Below are positions 25,694 through 34,298 of a DNA stretch of 64,000 nucleotides, piece by piece. This stretch comes from Lysobacter arvi (GTDB lineage Bacteria > Pseudomonadota > Gammaproteobacteria > Xanthomonadales > Xanthomonadaceae): contig JARUHG010000007.1 of NCBI GenBank assembly GCA_031216755.1, forward strand, positions 124,001 through 188,000, written 5' to 3'. How positions within the stretch are numbered: position 1 is the first letter of the stretch; every line of letters starts with the position of its first letter. A model generated the notes under the pieces. It was not told where the DNA came from, ran no database searches, and was given only the letters and a program-made list of their open reading frames with translations. A program made the translations under genes and the position numbers.

Positions 25694-28600
25694 TCACGCC
25701 GAGGGCTGAAGTGCCGTCAGGATGCCCTTCGCCGCGAGCACGCGCGACGGTGCGTCCGGCAAATCGAGCGTCATGCGCAGCTTGTCCGGTCCTTCCATCT
25801 TGTAAAGCTTCGGCTGGCCCTGGATCAGGCGGATGATCGCCATCGGATCGACGTTGGGTTTCTCGACGAAGTGCACGCGGCCGCCGGTTTCGCCCAGGTC
25901 GAGCTTGCGGATGCCCAGTGCCGTCGCGCGCAGCTTGAGTTCGGCCACCGCGAACATGTACTTGGCCGGGTCCGGCAGCAGCCCGAAACGGTCGATCATC
26001 TCCACCTGCAATTCGCGCAGTTCGTCCACGTCGCGCGCGCCGCTGATGCGCTTGTAGAGCGTCAGGCGCGTGTGCACGTCGGGCAGGTAATCGTCGGGAA
26101 TCAGCGCGGGAATGCGCAGTTCCACTTCCGCCCCGCGCGCTTCGACCATGTCGACGTCGGGCAGCTTGCCCTGGCGGATCGAACGCACCGCGCGCTCGAG
26201 CAGCTCGGTGTAGAGGCTGAAACCGACCTCCGCCATCTGGCCGCTCTGTTCCTCGCCCAGCAGTTCGCCGGCACCGCGGATTTCCAGATCGTGCGTGGCG
26301 AGCGTAAAGCCCGCGCCGAGTTCGTCCATCGCCGCGATCGCATCCAGCCGCTTGCGCGCGTCTTCGGTCATCGCCTTGCGATCGGGCACGACGAGGTACG
26401 CGTAGGCGCGATGGTGCGAGCGCCCGACGCGGCCGCGCAGCTGGTGCAGCTGCGCCAGGCCGAAGCGGTCGGCGCGGTTGATGATGATCGTGTTCGCGTT
26501 GGGGATGTCGATGCCCGATTCGATGATCGTCGTCGACAGCAGCACGTTGTAACGCTGCTTGTGGAAGTCGAGCATCACGCGTTCGAGTTCGCGTTCGGGC
26601 ATCTGCCCGTGCGCCACGCCGATGCGCGCCTCGGGCACCAGCTCCTGCAGTTCGCGCTGCATGCGGCCGATGCTTTCGACGTCGTTGTGCAGGAAGTACA
26701 CCTGGCCGCCGCGCGAGAGCTCGCGCTGGAAGGCTTCGCGCAGTTGCATGTCGTCCCACGGCACCACGAAGGTCTGCACGGCCAGGCGATGCGCCGGCGG
26801 CGTGGCGATGATGGACAGGTCGCGCAGACCGGCCATCGCCATGTTGAGCGTGCGCGGGATCGGCGTCGCGGTCAGCGTGAGCAGGTGCACGTTCGCACGC
26901 AGGGCCTTGAGCGCTTCCTTCTGGCGCACGCCGAAGCGTTGTTCCTCGTCGACGATCACCGCGCCGAGGTCCTTGAAGCGCACGTCCTTCTGCAGCAGCC
27001 GGTGCGTGCCGACGATCACGTCGATGGTGCCTTCGGCGACCTTCGCAAGCTCGGACTCGATTTCCTTCTTGGTCTTGAAGCGCGACAGCACTTCCACGCG
27101 GATCGGCCAGTCGGCGAAGCGGTCGCGGAAATTGCGGTAATGCTGTTCGGCCAGCAGCGTGGTCGGCACGAGCACCGCGACCTGCTTGCCGCCCATCGCG
27201 GTGGCGAAGGCCGCGCGCACGGCGACTTCGGTCTTGCCGAAACCGACGTCGCCGCAGACCACGCGATCCATCGGCTGGCTGGAGGCGAGGTCGCGCAGCA
27301 CCGCCTCGATGGCGGCATGTTGATCGGGCGTTTCCTCGAACGGGAACGCCGCCGCGAACGGCTCGTACACCGAGCGATCGATGTCGATCGCAAGGCCGGC
27401 GCGCGCCTGCCGCTTGGCCTGGATTTCCAGCAGTTCCGCCGCGACGTCGCGCACCTTTTCGGCCGCCTTGCGCTTGGCTTTCGTCCACTGTTCGCCGCCG
27501 AGCGAGTGCAGCGGCGCGGTTTCCTCCGAGGCGCCGGAATAGCGGTTGATGAGGTGCAACTGCGCGACCGGCACGTACAGGCGGTCGCCCTTGGCGTATT
27601 CGATTTCCAGGTACTCGGCCGGCATGCCGCCGGCTTCGAGCGTCACCAGGCCGCGATATCGGCCGACGCCGTGGTCTTCGTGGACGATCGGCGCGCCTTC
27701 GGTCAGCTCGCCCAGGTCCTTGATGATCGCTTCGGGTTCGCGGCCGACGCGACGCCGGCGACGCGGCTGGCTCGCGCGTTCGGGGAACAACTGGCGTTCG
27801 GTGAGGACGGCGAACGCGGGTTCTGTGATCGCGAAGCCGTCATCGAGCGGCGCCACGGCGATCGCGAAACGCGCCGCGTCGCTGCCGAGGAACGTCGGGA
27901 AATCCATCACGGTTTCCGGCTTCAGCGCGCCCGATTGCAGGATTTCCAGCAAGGCTTCGCGACGTCCCGGCGAATCGGCCGCGATCAGCACGCGACCCGG
28001 ATAGCTCGCGAGGAACGACTTCAGCGCATCGGCCGGCGCGTGGTCGCGCGCGGCGACGGGCAGCGACGGCGCCGGCTGGTCGCCGAGTGCGCTCGCGCGT
28101 TCGCGCTGCGCGTGGCCCTCGCCGCAGACTTCCACGCGCGAGCCGGCGTTGAGGCGCTCGCGCAATGCGTCCGGCGGCAGGTACAGCGCGTCGGGCGGAA
28201 GCAGCGGTCGTTCCAGGTCGTGGCGGCGCTGCTCGTAGCGCTCGCCGGTGTGGTGCCAGAACTGGTCGGCCGCTTCCATCGCGCCGTCGGCGATCACCGG
28301 CAGCGTGTCCGCGTCGAGGTAATCGAACAGCGTCGAGGTCGTGTCGAAGAACAGCGGCAGGTAGTACTCGACGCCCGGCGGCGCCAGCCCGGCCTTGAGG
28401 TCCTGGTAAAGCGCGCTCCGCCGCGTGTCCAGGTCGAACCGCTCGCGCAGCGCATCGAGCGCGCGCCCGCGCGCGGCATCGCTCAGCGGCACTTCGCGGC
28501 CCGGCAGCAGGTGCACGGCGTCGATCTTCTCCAGCGAGCGCTGCGATTCGGGATCGAACGCGCGGATGGTTTCGATCTCGTCGTCCAGCAGTTCGACGCG

Positions 28601-29164
28601 GAACGGCTGGTCGGCGCCCATCGGATAGACGTCGAGCAGGCCGCCGCGCACGGCGAAATCGCCCGGGTCCAGCACCTGCGGCACGTGGCGGTAACCGGCC
28701 GATTCCAGGCGGCGCTTTTCGGCATCCAGGTCCAGGCGCTGGCCGGTCTTCACGTCGAAGCTGCCACCGACCACGTGCTTCAGCGGCGCCAGGCGTTGCA
28801 GCAGCGTCTGCACCGGCACGATCACGATGCCGCGTTTGAGCGTGGGCAGCCGATGCAGCGCGGCCAGGCGCTGGCTGACGATGTCCGGGTGCGGGCTGAA
28901 GACGTCGTACGGAAGGGTTTCCCAGTCCGGGAAGCCGATCACCGGAAGATCCGACGACCGCGCGCCCAGCAGCGTGTGCAGGTCGGATTCGAGCTGGTGC
29001 GCGCCCTGGTTGTCGCGCGCGACGACCAGCAGCGGGCCGGCGTGGGCGGCCGCGGCCGTGGCGACGTGGAAGGCCAGCGCGGACGGCGAGGCCGGTGCAC
29101 GCCACCAGGCGCGCTGCTGACCGGAGCGGGGCAGGGGAGGCGTCGGAATGGCGGACTTCGGCAT
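25694..29164 (-). CDS. mfd: Transcription-repair coupling factor Mfd
   Basis: 1156 residues, normal length. Displaces stalled RNA polymerase and recruits UvrA. Order of parts: UvrB-homology module (PVIGFPDWETLPYDVFSPHPDIVSQRLAALHRL), RNA polymerase-interacting domain around GELTEGAPIVHEDHGVGRYRGL, the RecG-like motor with Walker A VVCGDVGFGKTEVAVRA near 640 and the DEEQ box VIVDEEQRFGVRQKEALK near 740, the TRG motif region, and the C-terminal UvrA-blocking domain. ATG 29164 gives the usual start MPKSAIPTPPLPRSGQQRAWW. A -10-like TAAAAT lies about 76 nt upstream (29240-29245). The 228-bp upstream gap holds nothing else evident. Confidence 0.97.
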   Translation of the reverse strand: MPKSAIPTPPLPRSGQQRAWWRAPASPSALAFHVATAAAAHAGPLLVVARDNQGAHQLESDLHTLLGARSSDLPVIGFPDWETLPYDVFSPHPDIVSQRLAALHRLPTLKRGIVIVPVQTLLQRLAPLKHVVGGSFDVKTGQRLDLDAEKRRLESAGYRHVPQVLDPGDFAVRGGLLDVYPMGADQPFRVELLDDEIETIRAFDPESQRSLEKIDAVHLLPGREVPLSDAARGRALDALRERFDLDTRRSALYQDLKAGLAPPGVEYYLPLFFDTTSTLFDYLDADTLPVIADGAMEAADQFWHHTGERYEQRRHDLERPLLPPDALYLPPDALRERLNAGSRVEVCGEGHAQRERASALGDQPAPSLPVAARDHAPADALKSFLASYPGRVLIAADSPGRREALLEILQSGALKPETVMDFPTFLGSDAARFAIAVAPLDDGFAITEPAFAVLTERQLFPERASQPRRRRRVGREPEAIIKDLGELTEGAPIVHEDHGVGRYRGLVTLEAGGMPAEYLEIEYAKGDRLYVPVAQLHLINRYSGASEETAPLHSLGGEQWTKAKRKAAEKVRDVAAELLEIQAKRQARAGLAIDIDRSVYEPFAAAFPFEETPDQHAAIEAVLRDLASSQPMDRVVCGDVGFGKTEVAVRAAFATAMGGKQVAVLVPTTLLAEQHYRNFRDRFADWPIRVEVLSRFKTKKEIESELAKVAEGTIDVIVGTHRLLQKDVRFKDLGAVIVDEEQRFGVRQKEALKALRANVHLLTLTATPIPRTLNMAMAGLRDLSIIATPPAHRLAVQTFVVPWDDMQLREAFQRELSRGGQVYFLHNDVESIGRMQRELQELVPEARIGVAHGQMPERELERVMLDFHKQRYNVLLSTTIIESGIDIPNANTIIINRADRFGLAQLHQLRGRVGRSHHRAYAYLVVPDRKAMTEDARKRLDAIAAMDELGAGFTLATHDLEIRGAGELLGEEQSGQMAEVGFSLYTELLERAVRSIRQGKLPDVDMVEARGAEVELRIPALIPDDYLPDVHTRLTLYKRISGARDVDELRELQVEMIDRFGLLPDPAKYMFAVAELKLRATALGIRKLDLGETGGRVHFVEKPNVDPMAIIRLIQGQPKLYKMEGPDKLRMTLDLPDAPSRVLAAKGILTALQPSA

Positions 29165-29392
29165 CGGCAAGGCGTGGGGGATCCGGGAGGCGAAAACAAG
29201 ACAGCGCCGGAAGCCCCGCTCCCAGCGCAAAGAGTCCGCATTTTACGGCACCCCCGGATGAAGGCCGCGCAGGGCGGCCCGGTGCCGCCCGGTTCCATGG
29301 GCGATGCGCCGAGGCCCAAGCGAGCGCGGAAGCGCGGCGCGGGCCTCATGCCCGCGTCGCGCGTGCCCCCTCGCTACCGCACCGGTGCGCGC

Positions 29393-30445
29393 CTACGGTT
29401 TGGCTTCGAACACCAGGTTGAACGGCGTCTGCGTCGCGCGGCGGAAACGGGTGAAGCCGGCGTCGGTCATCACCTTGCGCAGGCGCGCCTCGCCGGCTTG
29501 CGCGCCCAGCGCAGGACCGTTGCGCGCGAGCGAGACCGGCACGCAGATCTGCGACGACGCACCGTAATAGACGCGGCCGACGGGATTGAGGTTCTCTGCC
29601 ACGCTGTCGCCGGCGAAGGGCTCAACGAGCATGCAGGTGCCGTCGGGTTTCAAGGCCTGCAGGGCATGCCGCGCGGCGCCGACCGGATCGGCCATGTCGT
29701 GCAGGCAATCGAAGAAGCAGATCAGGTCGAAATCCTTTTCCGCATAGCCGGTGGCGTCCGCCGCCTCGAATCGCACGTTCTCCACGCCGGCCTGCTTCGC
29801 GCGCTCGCGGGCGACGTCGATCGAAGCGCCGTGATAGTCGAAACCGAAGAAGGTCGAATTCGGAAACGCGCGCGCCATCAGCGAGGTGCTCGCGCCATGG
29901 CCGCAGCCGACATCGGCGGCGCGGGCGCCGTCGCGCAGCTTGTCGACGACGCCGTCCAGCGCCGGCAGCCACTCGGTCACCAGATGCGCGTTGTACCCGG
30001 CGCGGAAGAAGCGCTCGGTGCCGTGGAACAGGCAGGGGTGGTGCTCGCCCCATTCCATGCCCTGGCCCGTGCGGAAATTGGCCTTGGTTTTCTCCAGCGC
30101 GTGGAAGGTCGCTTCCACGATCGAATACGCACCGGGCAGATCGACCGGCCCACCGGGATCGGCCAGGCACAGTGCCTGTTCGGCGCTGAGCGAATAGGTG
30201 TCGCTGGCGCGGTCGTAGTCCACGTAACCGCCTGCGGCCTGGTTGCCGAGCCATTCGCGCACATAGCGTTCGTGGGTGCCGGTTCGGCGCGCGAGTTCGG
30301 CCGCGCCCATCGGCTCCTGCGCGAGCGCGCGGTACAGGCCGAGCTGGTCGCCGACCAGCATGAGGGCGGCGCTCATCGCCGCGCCGAGATCGCCCACGGC
30401 CTGGCCGAGGAACTGGTTGAGGCGCTCTTCGTTGATGGTGTTCAT
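29393..30445 (-). CDS. SAM-dependent methyltransferase with N-terminal winged-helix domain
   Basis: 350 residues. N-terminal winged-helix dimerisation domain (LYRALAQEPMGAAELARRTGTHERYVREWLGNQAAGGYVDYD), then a class I methyltransferase with motif I AADVGCGHGASTSLMARAFP near 190, FFGFDYHGASIDVARERAKQAG, and LICFFDCLHDMADPVGAARHALQALKPDGTCMLVEPF. This architecture is that of O-methyltransferase-like proteins annotated in many bacteria as class I SAM methyltransferase; the acceptor is unknown. ATG 30445 matches the family start MNTINEERLNQFLGQAVGDLGAAMSAALM. No biosynthetic cluster surrounds it, so a housekeeping role is as likely as secondary metabolism. Confidence 0.85.
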   Translation of the reverse strand: MNTINEERLNQFLGQAVGDLGAAMSAALMLVGDQLGLYRALAQEPMGAAELARRTGTHERYVREWLGNQAAGGYVDYDRASDTYSLSAEQALCLADPGGPVDLPGAYSIVEATFHALEKTKANFRTGQGMEWGEHHPCLFHGTERFFRAGYNAHLVTEWLPALDGVVDKLRDGARAADVGCGHGASTSLMARAFPNSTFFGFDYHGASIDVARERAKQAGVENVRFEAADATGYAEKDFDLICFFDCLHDMADPVGAARHALQALKPDGTCMLVEPFAGDSVAENLNPVGRVYYGASSQICVPVSLARNGPALGAQAGEARLRKVMTDAGFTRFRRATQTPFNLVFEAKP

Positions 30446-30599
30446 CGCTGCGTCCGGAAGCGGCCCGTCCCTGGCCGTAGGCGGTTGTGCCTGCCGCAAG
30501 GCCCCCCGGTCGTTGTTTTACAACGGGCACACGCGATGCGAGCGGCCAGCCACGGCCGCTCGTCAGGGGAGCGCGGATCGAAGGCCGAGCCGATGCGGC

Positions 30600-31163
30600 T
30601 CAGGCGGCCTTGGGTTTGAGGTCCAGTCGCACGCGGACCAGGCCGGCGTCGTCCCGGCCGCTGCGTTCGAAACCCAGCGATTCGGCGAGCGACAGCATCG
30701 CCTGGTTGTGCTCGAAGACATCGCCGTACACGCAGTCGAGCTTCTTCCCGCGCGCCCATTTCACCAGGCGCGTCATCAGGTAGCGGCCCAGGCCCATGTT
30801 CGCGACGTAATGGCTGACCAGGATCGCGAAACCCGCATCGCGGCCGTTGTCGTCGACGGAAATGCGGGCCACCGCGCCGATCAGCGCTTCGCCCGGGGGC
30901 AGCGGTTCGGCCGCGACCAGCGCGAACTCGTTCTTCGGGTTGATGCGGGTCATCCGCTCGGCGGCCTCGGGCGTCATTTCCGACATCGCGTCGCGCTGGA
31001 TGCCCGACGAGAAGCGCTGACGCACCTCCTCCGGCTGGAGCAGGGAGAAGCTGGCACGGATCGGCTCTGCGTCTTCCGGGCGAATCGGACGAATCAATAC
31101 TTCGCGTCCGTTGGGAAGACGCATCCTTTCGTGCCAGGGCGGGAGTCGTTCGCGCGCGGCCAT
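30600..31163 (-). CDS. GNAT family N-acetyltransferase
   Basis: 187 residues from ATG 31163; GTG 31181 would add six residues. Core: VLIRPIRPEDAEPIRASFSLLQPEEVRQRF, an insert SEMTPEAAERMTRINPKNEFALVAAE, then GDAGFAILVSHYVANMGLGRYLMTRLVKWARGKKLDCVYGDVFEHNQAMLSLAESLGFERSG without the exact RGxGxA but with NMGLGRYL in the acetyl-CoA site. The opening resembles the GNAT module attached to acyl-CoA synthetases (Pat-like), which acetylates metabolic enzymes, so a protein acetyltransferase is possible. An 8-bp stem at 30540-30561 downstream lacks a T tract. Confidence 0.8.
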   Translation of the reverse strand: MAARERLPPWHERMRLPNGREVLIRPIRPEDAEPIRASFSLLQPEEVRQRFSSGIQRDAMSEMTPEAAERMTRINPKNEFALVAAEPLPPGEALIGAVARISVDDNGRDAGFAILVSHYVANMGLGRYLMTRLVKWARGKKLDCVYGDVFEHNQAMLSLAESLGFERSGRDDAGLVRVRLDLKPKAA

Positions 31164-31218
31164 GGACGGATATTGGCACACTGCCCGTATTCACATTCTT
31201 CACGGGGACGCGGCGCCG

Positions 31219-31563
31219 ATGGACCGGGCTGATCTGCAAGGCTGGGTAGGGGCCTGGCCGGGGGTGGAGGCCTCCATCAAGTGGGGCGAGGACCTGGTGT
31301 TCTCGGTCGCCGGGAAGATGTTCTGCGTCACCCGTGCCCACGGCGAAGGAGCGGTCAGCTTCAAGGTCGAGGACGACCGCTTCCTGGAGCTCACCGAGCG
31401 CCCCGGCTTCCAGCCCGCGCCGTACCTGGCGCGTTCGCACTGGGTGATGGTGGCGCAGCCCGGCCGCCTTGCCCCGGAGGAACTGCGCGCGCTGCTGCGC
31501 CGAAGCTACGAGCTGGTGCGCGCGAAGCTGCCGAAGAAGACCCAGCGCGAACTTGCGGACTGA
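31219..31563 (+). CDS. MmcQ/YjbR family DNA-binding protein
   Basis: 114 residues. The CyaY-like fold of this family is recognisable: LQGWVGAWPGVEASIKWGEDLVFSVAGKMFCVTRAHGEGAVSFKVED, LTERPGFQPAPYLARSHWVMV and the C-terminal helix LRALLRRSYELVRAKLPKKTQREL. YjbR proteins bind double-stranded DNA in vitro, physiological role unclear. ATG 31219 chosen by family length; a longer open frame reaches 31111 but its residues lack similarity. Divergent from the GNAT gene with a 55-bp gap. Confidence 0.87.
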   Translation: MDRADLQGWVGAWPGVEASIKWGEDLVFSVAGKMFCVTRAHGEGAVSFKVEDDRFLELTERPGFQPAPYLARSHWVMVAQPGRLAPEELRALLRRSYELVRAKLPKKTQRELAD

Positions 31564-31691
31564 TCGGCACGGTGCCGGCCGGCGCGTCTTGACGGGAACG
31601 ACACGCCACGCCTGCATCGGCGCCACAGGCACCGATGCTAGACTCGCGCCGCTTTCGATCCCCTGATCGATCCACTCTTCGAGGACGACGC

Positions 31692-32606
31692 ATGGCTGGT
31701 GGTGGTGATTCGACCCGCGCGATCTTCTTCGCGCTCGGTGCCAATTTCGCGATCGCGGTGGCCAAGGGCGTGGCCGCGTTCTTCACCGGCTCCAGCGCGA
31801 TGCTGGCCGAGACCGTGCACTCGCTGGCCGACTGCGGCAACCAGTTGCTGTTGCTGCTGGGCATGCGCCAGGCCAAGGCGCCGCCGTCGCCCGATTACCC
31901 GCTGGGTTACGGCAAGGCGATCTACTTCTGGTCGTTCCTGGTCGCGGTGATGCTCTTCACCGTCGGCGGCATGTTCTCGCTCTACGAGGGCATCCACAAA
32001 CTGCAGCACCCCGAGCCGCTCCAGCACTGGTACTGGGCCGCCGGCGTGCTGGTGTTCGGCATCATCGCCGAGGGCGTGTCGATGCGCGCCTGCCTGCACG
32101 AAGTCAACAAGGCGCGCGGCGAGCGGACCCTGTGGCAGTGGTTCCGCGAAAGCCGCCAGGCCGAACTGGTGGTGATCTTCGGCGAGGACCTCGCCGCGCT
32201 GCTGGGCCTGGTGTTCGCGCTGATCGCGGTGCTGCTGGCCGTCTACACGGGCAACCCGCTTTGGGATGCGATCGGCACCATCGCCATCGGCGCGCTGCTG
32301 ATCGTCGTGGCGGTGTTCGTCGCCATCGAGGTCAAGGCGATGCTGATCGGCCAGAGCGTGGATCCGGCGCGCCAGAAGCAGATGCGCGACTTCCTCGAAT
32401 CGCGCCCGGAAGTGCAGCGGGTGATCAGCCTGATCACGCTGCAGCTGGGCAACGAGGTGATGGTCTCGGTGCAGGCGCAGCTGCACGAGCGCCGCGACGT
32501 CGAGACGCTGGTGGACCAGATCAACGTGATCGAGCGCGCGATGAAGCAGAGTTTCCCGGAAGTGCGCTGGAGCTTCTTCGAACCGGACTGCAAGCCGCGG
32601 CCGTAG
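31692..32606 (+). CDS. Cation diffusion facilitator family transporter
   Basis: 304 residues with five or six membrane helices. Metal-site motifs are in SSAMLAETVHSLADCGNQLLLLLG (His and Asp of helix 2) and VVIFGEDLAALLGLVFALIAV (Glu-Asp of helix 5). The variant HSLADCGNQ and FGEDLAAL match the SLC30A9-like branch of CDF proteins found in many proteobacteria rather than FieF. The C-terminal cytoplasmic domain (DFLESRPEVQRVISLITLQLGNEVMVSVQAQLHE) is the usual ferredoxin-like dimerisation fold. Likely exports zinc or another divalent metal against protons; specificity unknown. Confidence 0.9.
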   Translation: MAGGGDSTRAIFFALGANFAIAVAKGVAAFFTGSSAMLAETVHSLADCGNQLLLLLGMRQAKAPPSPDYPLGYGKAIYFWSFLVAVMLFTVGGMFSLYEGIHKLQHPEPLQHWYWAAGVLVFGIIAEGVSMRACLHEVNKARGERTLWQWFRESRQAELVVIFGEDLAALLGLVFALIAVLLAVYTGNPLWDAIGTIAIGALLIVVAVFVAIEVKAMLIGQSVDPARQKQMRDFLESRPEVQRVISLITLQLGNEVMVSVQAQLHERRDVETLVDQINVIERAMKQSFPEVRWSFFEPDCKPRP

Positions 32607-32621
32607 GCCGCGCCTGCGTCG

Positions 32622-33479
32622 TCACTCGCGCTTCAACCACTCCAGGCGCCCCGACGCCGCGGCATCCTCGCCCAGCACCTTGGCCAGCAGCGGCAGCACG
32701 CCGGCCATCGTCTGGTCCAGCTGCCACGGCGGGTTGAGGATCAGCAGGCCGCTGCCGTTCATGCGCAGCGGCGAGTCGTCGGCGCGCACGAGCAGCTCGG
32801 CGACGAAGGACGACTTCGCCGGCAAGGTAGCGGCGCGTCGGTAGAACGGCTGCAGCGAACGCCGCAGCTTGATCGGGTACCAGAACGCATAGACGCCCTG
32901 CGGCCAACGCGCGAGGGCATCGCGCAGCGCGCCCAGGGCGGTGTCGAATTCCTCCAGCTGCGCTTCGAACGGCGGGTCGATCAGCACCAGCCCGCGGTTG
33001 AGTCGCGTCGCGCCGATGCGCGGCGGCAGCAACGCCTTCATCGCCGCGTAGCCATCGCGCTCGTGCACCGCGACGCGGCCGTCGCGCGCGAATGCCGACT
33101 TCAGGAGCCCGGCTTCCTCCGGGTGCAGTTCGCACGCGGCGATGCGGTCCTGCTCGCGCAGCGCATGGCCGAGCAGCCAGGGCGAGCCGGGGTAGGCCGC
33201 GGGGCCGTGCTCGTGTCGGCAGGCGCGGATCGCGGCGAGGTAGCGCGCGATGGCCGGGTGCCTCGGCGCTTCGGCCATCAACCGCCCGATGCCCCCCTCG
33301 GCCTCGCCGGTGCGCTGGGCGGAATTGCTGTCCAGCGCGTACAGCCCGCGTCCGGCGTGCGTGTCGAGCGCGAAGGCCGCGGCCGGCTTGGCGGTCAGGG
33401 CGTCGCACAGGGCGAGCACGGCGATGTGCTTGAGCACATCGGCATGGTTGCCGGCGTGGAAGGCGTGGCGGTAGTTCAT
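32622..33479 (-). CDS. rlmJ: 23S rRNA (adenine(2030)-N6)-methyltransferase RlmJ
   Basis: 285 residues, normal length. Starts MNYRHAFHAGNHADVLKHIAVLALCDAL, the signature opening of RlmJ. DTHAGRGLYAL forms the SAM-binding region and GLVLIDPPFE is motif IV of N6-adenine methyltransferases (DPPF). The end has LRMNGSGLLILNPPWQLD. Converges with the CDF transporter, whose stop lies 15 nt away, and is divergent from creB. Confidence 0.95.
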   Translation of the reverse strand: MNYRHAFHAGNHADVLKHIAVLALCDALTAKPAAAFALDTHAGRGLYALDSNSAQRTGEAEGGIGRLMAEAPRHPAIARYLAAIRACRHEHGPAAYPGSPWLLGHALREQDRIAACELHPEEAGLLKSAFARDGRVAVHERDGYAAMKALLPPRIGATRLNRGLVLIDPPFEAQLEEFDTALGALRDALARWPQGVYAFWYPIKLRRSLQPFYRRAATLPAKSSFVAELLVRADDSPLRMNGSGLLILNPPWQLDQTMAGVLPLLAKVLGEDAAASGRLEWLKRE

Positions 33480-33485
33480 GTGTTC

Positions 33486-33618
33486 GGGGCCGGGACCCGG
33501 GACCGGGAACCCGTGAGAGGTGCGGGGCACTATTCTGAGCGAACCTTCCATCGGCCGATACTCACGATGCCCGCTCCATTCACGGGTCCCGAGTCCCGAA
33601 CGCCCGGTCCCGGGCCCA
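33486..33618. repeat. GGGA-rich inverted-repeat element (copy 2), right arm inside creB
   Basis: The left arm GGGACCCGGGACCGGGAACCCGTGAG lies at about 33492-33517, between rlmJ and creB. The right arm in inverse orientation (33582-33618) reads TCACGGGTCCCGAGTCCCGAA and continues CGCCCGGTCCCGGGCCC. It lies inside the creB coding region, codons 6-17. The bracketed 65 bp must hold the creB promoter and start. Confidence 0.6.
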
Positions 33619-34298
33619 CGTCCATCCTCCTGGTCGAAGACGAACCCGCCATCGCCCAGGTCGTGGTGCATGCCCTGCGCGCGGAGGGCTTCGACGCGGT
33701 GCACTGCCTGACCGGAGGCGAGGCGCTTGCAGCCGCGGGGACGACGGACTTCGATCTGGCGGTGCTCGACGTCGGACTGCCGGACATCGGCGGTTTCGCA
33801 CTGTGCCGGCAGCTGCGAAGCGGGCGCGATCTGCCGGTGATCTTCCTCACGGCGCAGGACGCCGAAGCCGATCGCATCCTCGGTCTGGAGATCGGCGCCG
33901 ACGACTACGTCACCAAGCCGTTCTCCCCGCGCGAACTCGTCGCGCGCGTGCGCGTCGTGCTCCGCAGGACGCAACCGTCGCCGCCGTCGGCCCCGCATGC
34001 CGCCACGGGCGCGTTCGCGCACGACGCCGAAGGGCACCGCATCCGCTACCGCGGTCGAACGCTGGACCTCACGCGCTACGAATACGGCCTGCTCGCGGCG
34101 TTGCTGCAGCGCCCCGGCGCCGTGCTGTCGCGCGCGCAACTGATGGACCGCGTGTGGGGCGACGCGCTGGAAAGCGGCGATCGCACCGTCGACACGCACA
34201 TCAAGACGCTGCGCGCGAAGTTGCGCGACGTCGCGCCCGACGACGATCCGATCCGTACGCATCGCGGGATGGGCTATTCGCTGGACGTGGGCGCATGA
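33567..34298 (+). CDS. creB: Response regulator CreB (OmpR family)
   Basis: 243 residues. Receiver domain: ILLVEDEPAIAQVVVHAL (acidic pair), DLAVLDVGLPDIGG with the phospho-Asp in LDVG near residue 70, and DDYVTKPFSPREL (Lys). The winged-helix output domain has LTRYEYGLLAALLQRPGAVLSRAQLMDRVWGD and TVDTHIKTLRAKL. Identity as CreB rests on the creBCD gene order and the cre tag before creD. The N-terminus carries about 17 extra residues (PFTGPESRTPGPGPTS) encoded by a repeat arm; no ATG, GTG or TTG lies between them and ILLVEDE. Confidence 0.88.
   Translation: MPAPFTGPESRTPGPGPTSILLVEDEPAIAQVVVHALRAEGFDAVHCLTGGEALAAAGTTDFDLAVLDVGLPDIGGFALCRQLRSGRDLPVIFLTAQDAEADRILGLEIGADDYVTKPFSPRELVARVRVVLRRTQPSPPSAPHAATGAFAHDAEGHRIRYRGRTLDLTRYEYGLLAALLQRPGAVLSRAQLMDRVWGDALESGDRTVDTHIKTLRAKLRDVAPDDDPIRTHRGMGYSLDVGA

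Noticed and set aside
25871-30619. 1582-codon open frame on the plus strand opposite mfd and the methyltransferase
   Set aside because: It is a G/C-rich antisense shadow: low-complexity Arg/Ala/Gln/His composition, no domain, no ribosome site, and it covers two well-supported genes on the other strand.
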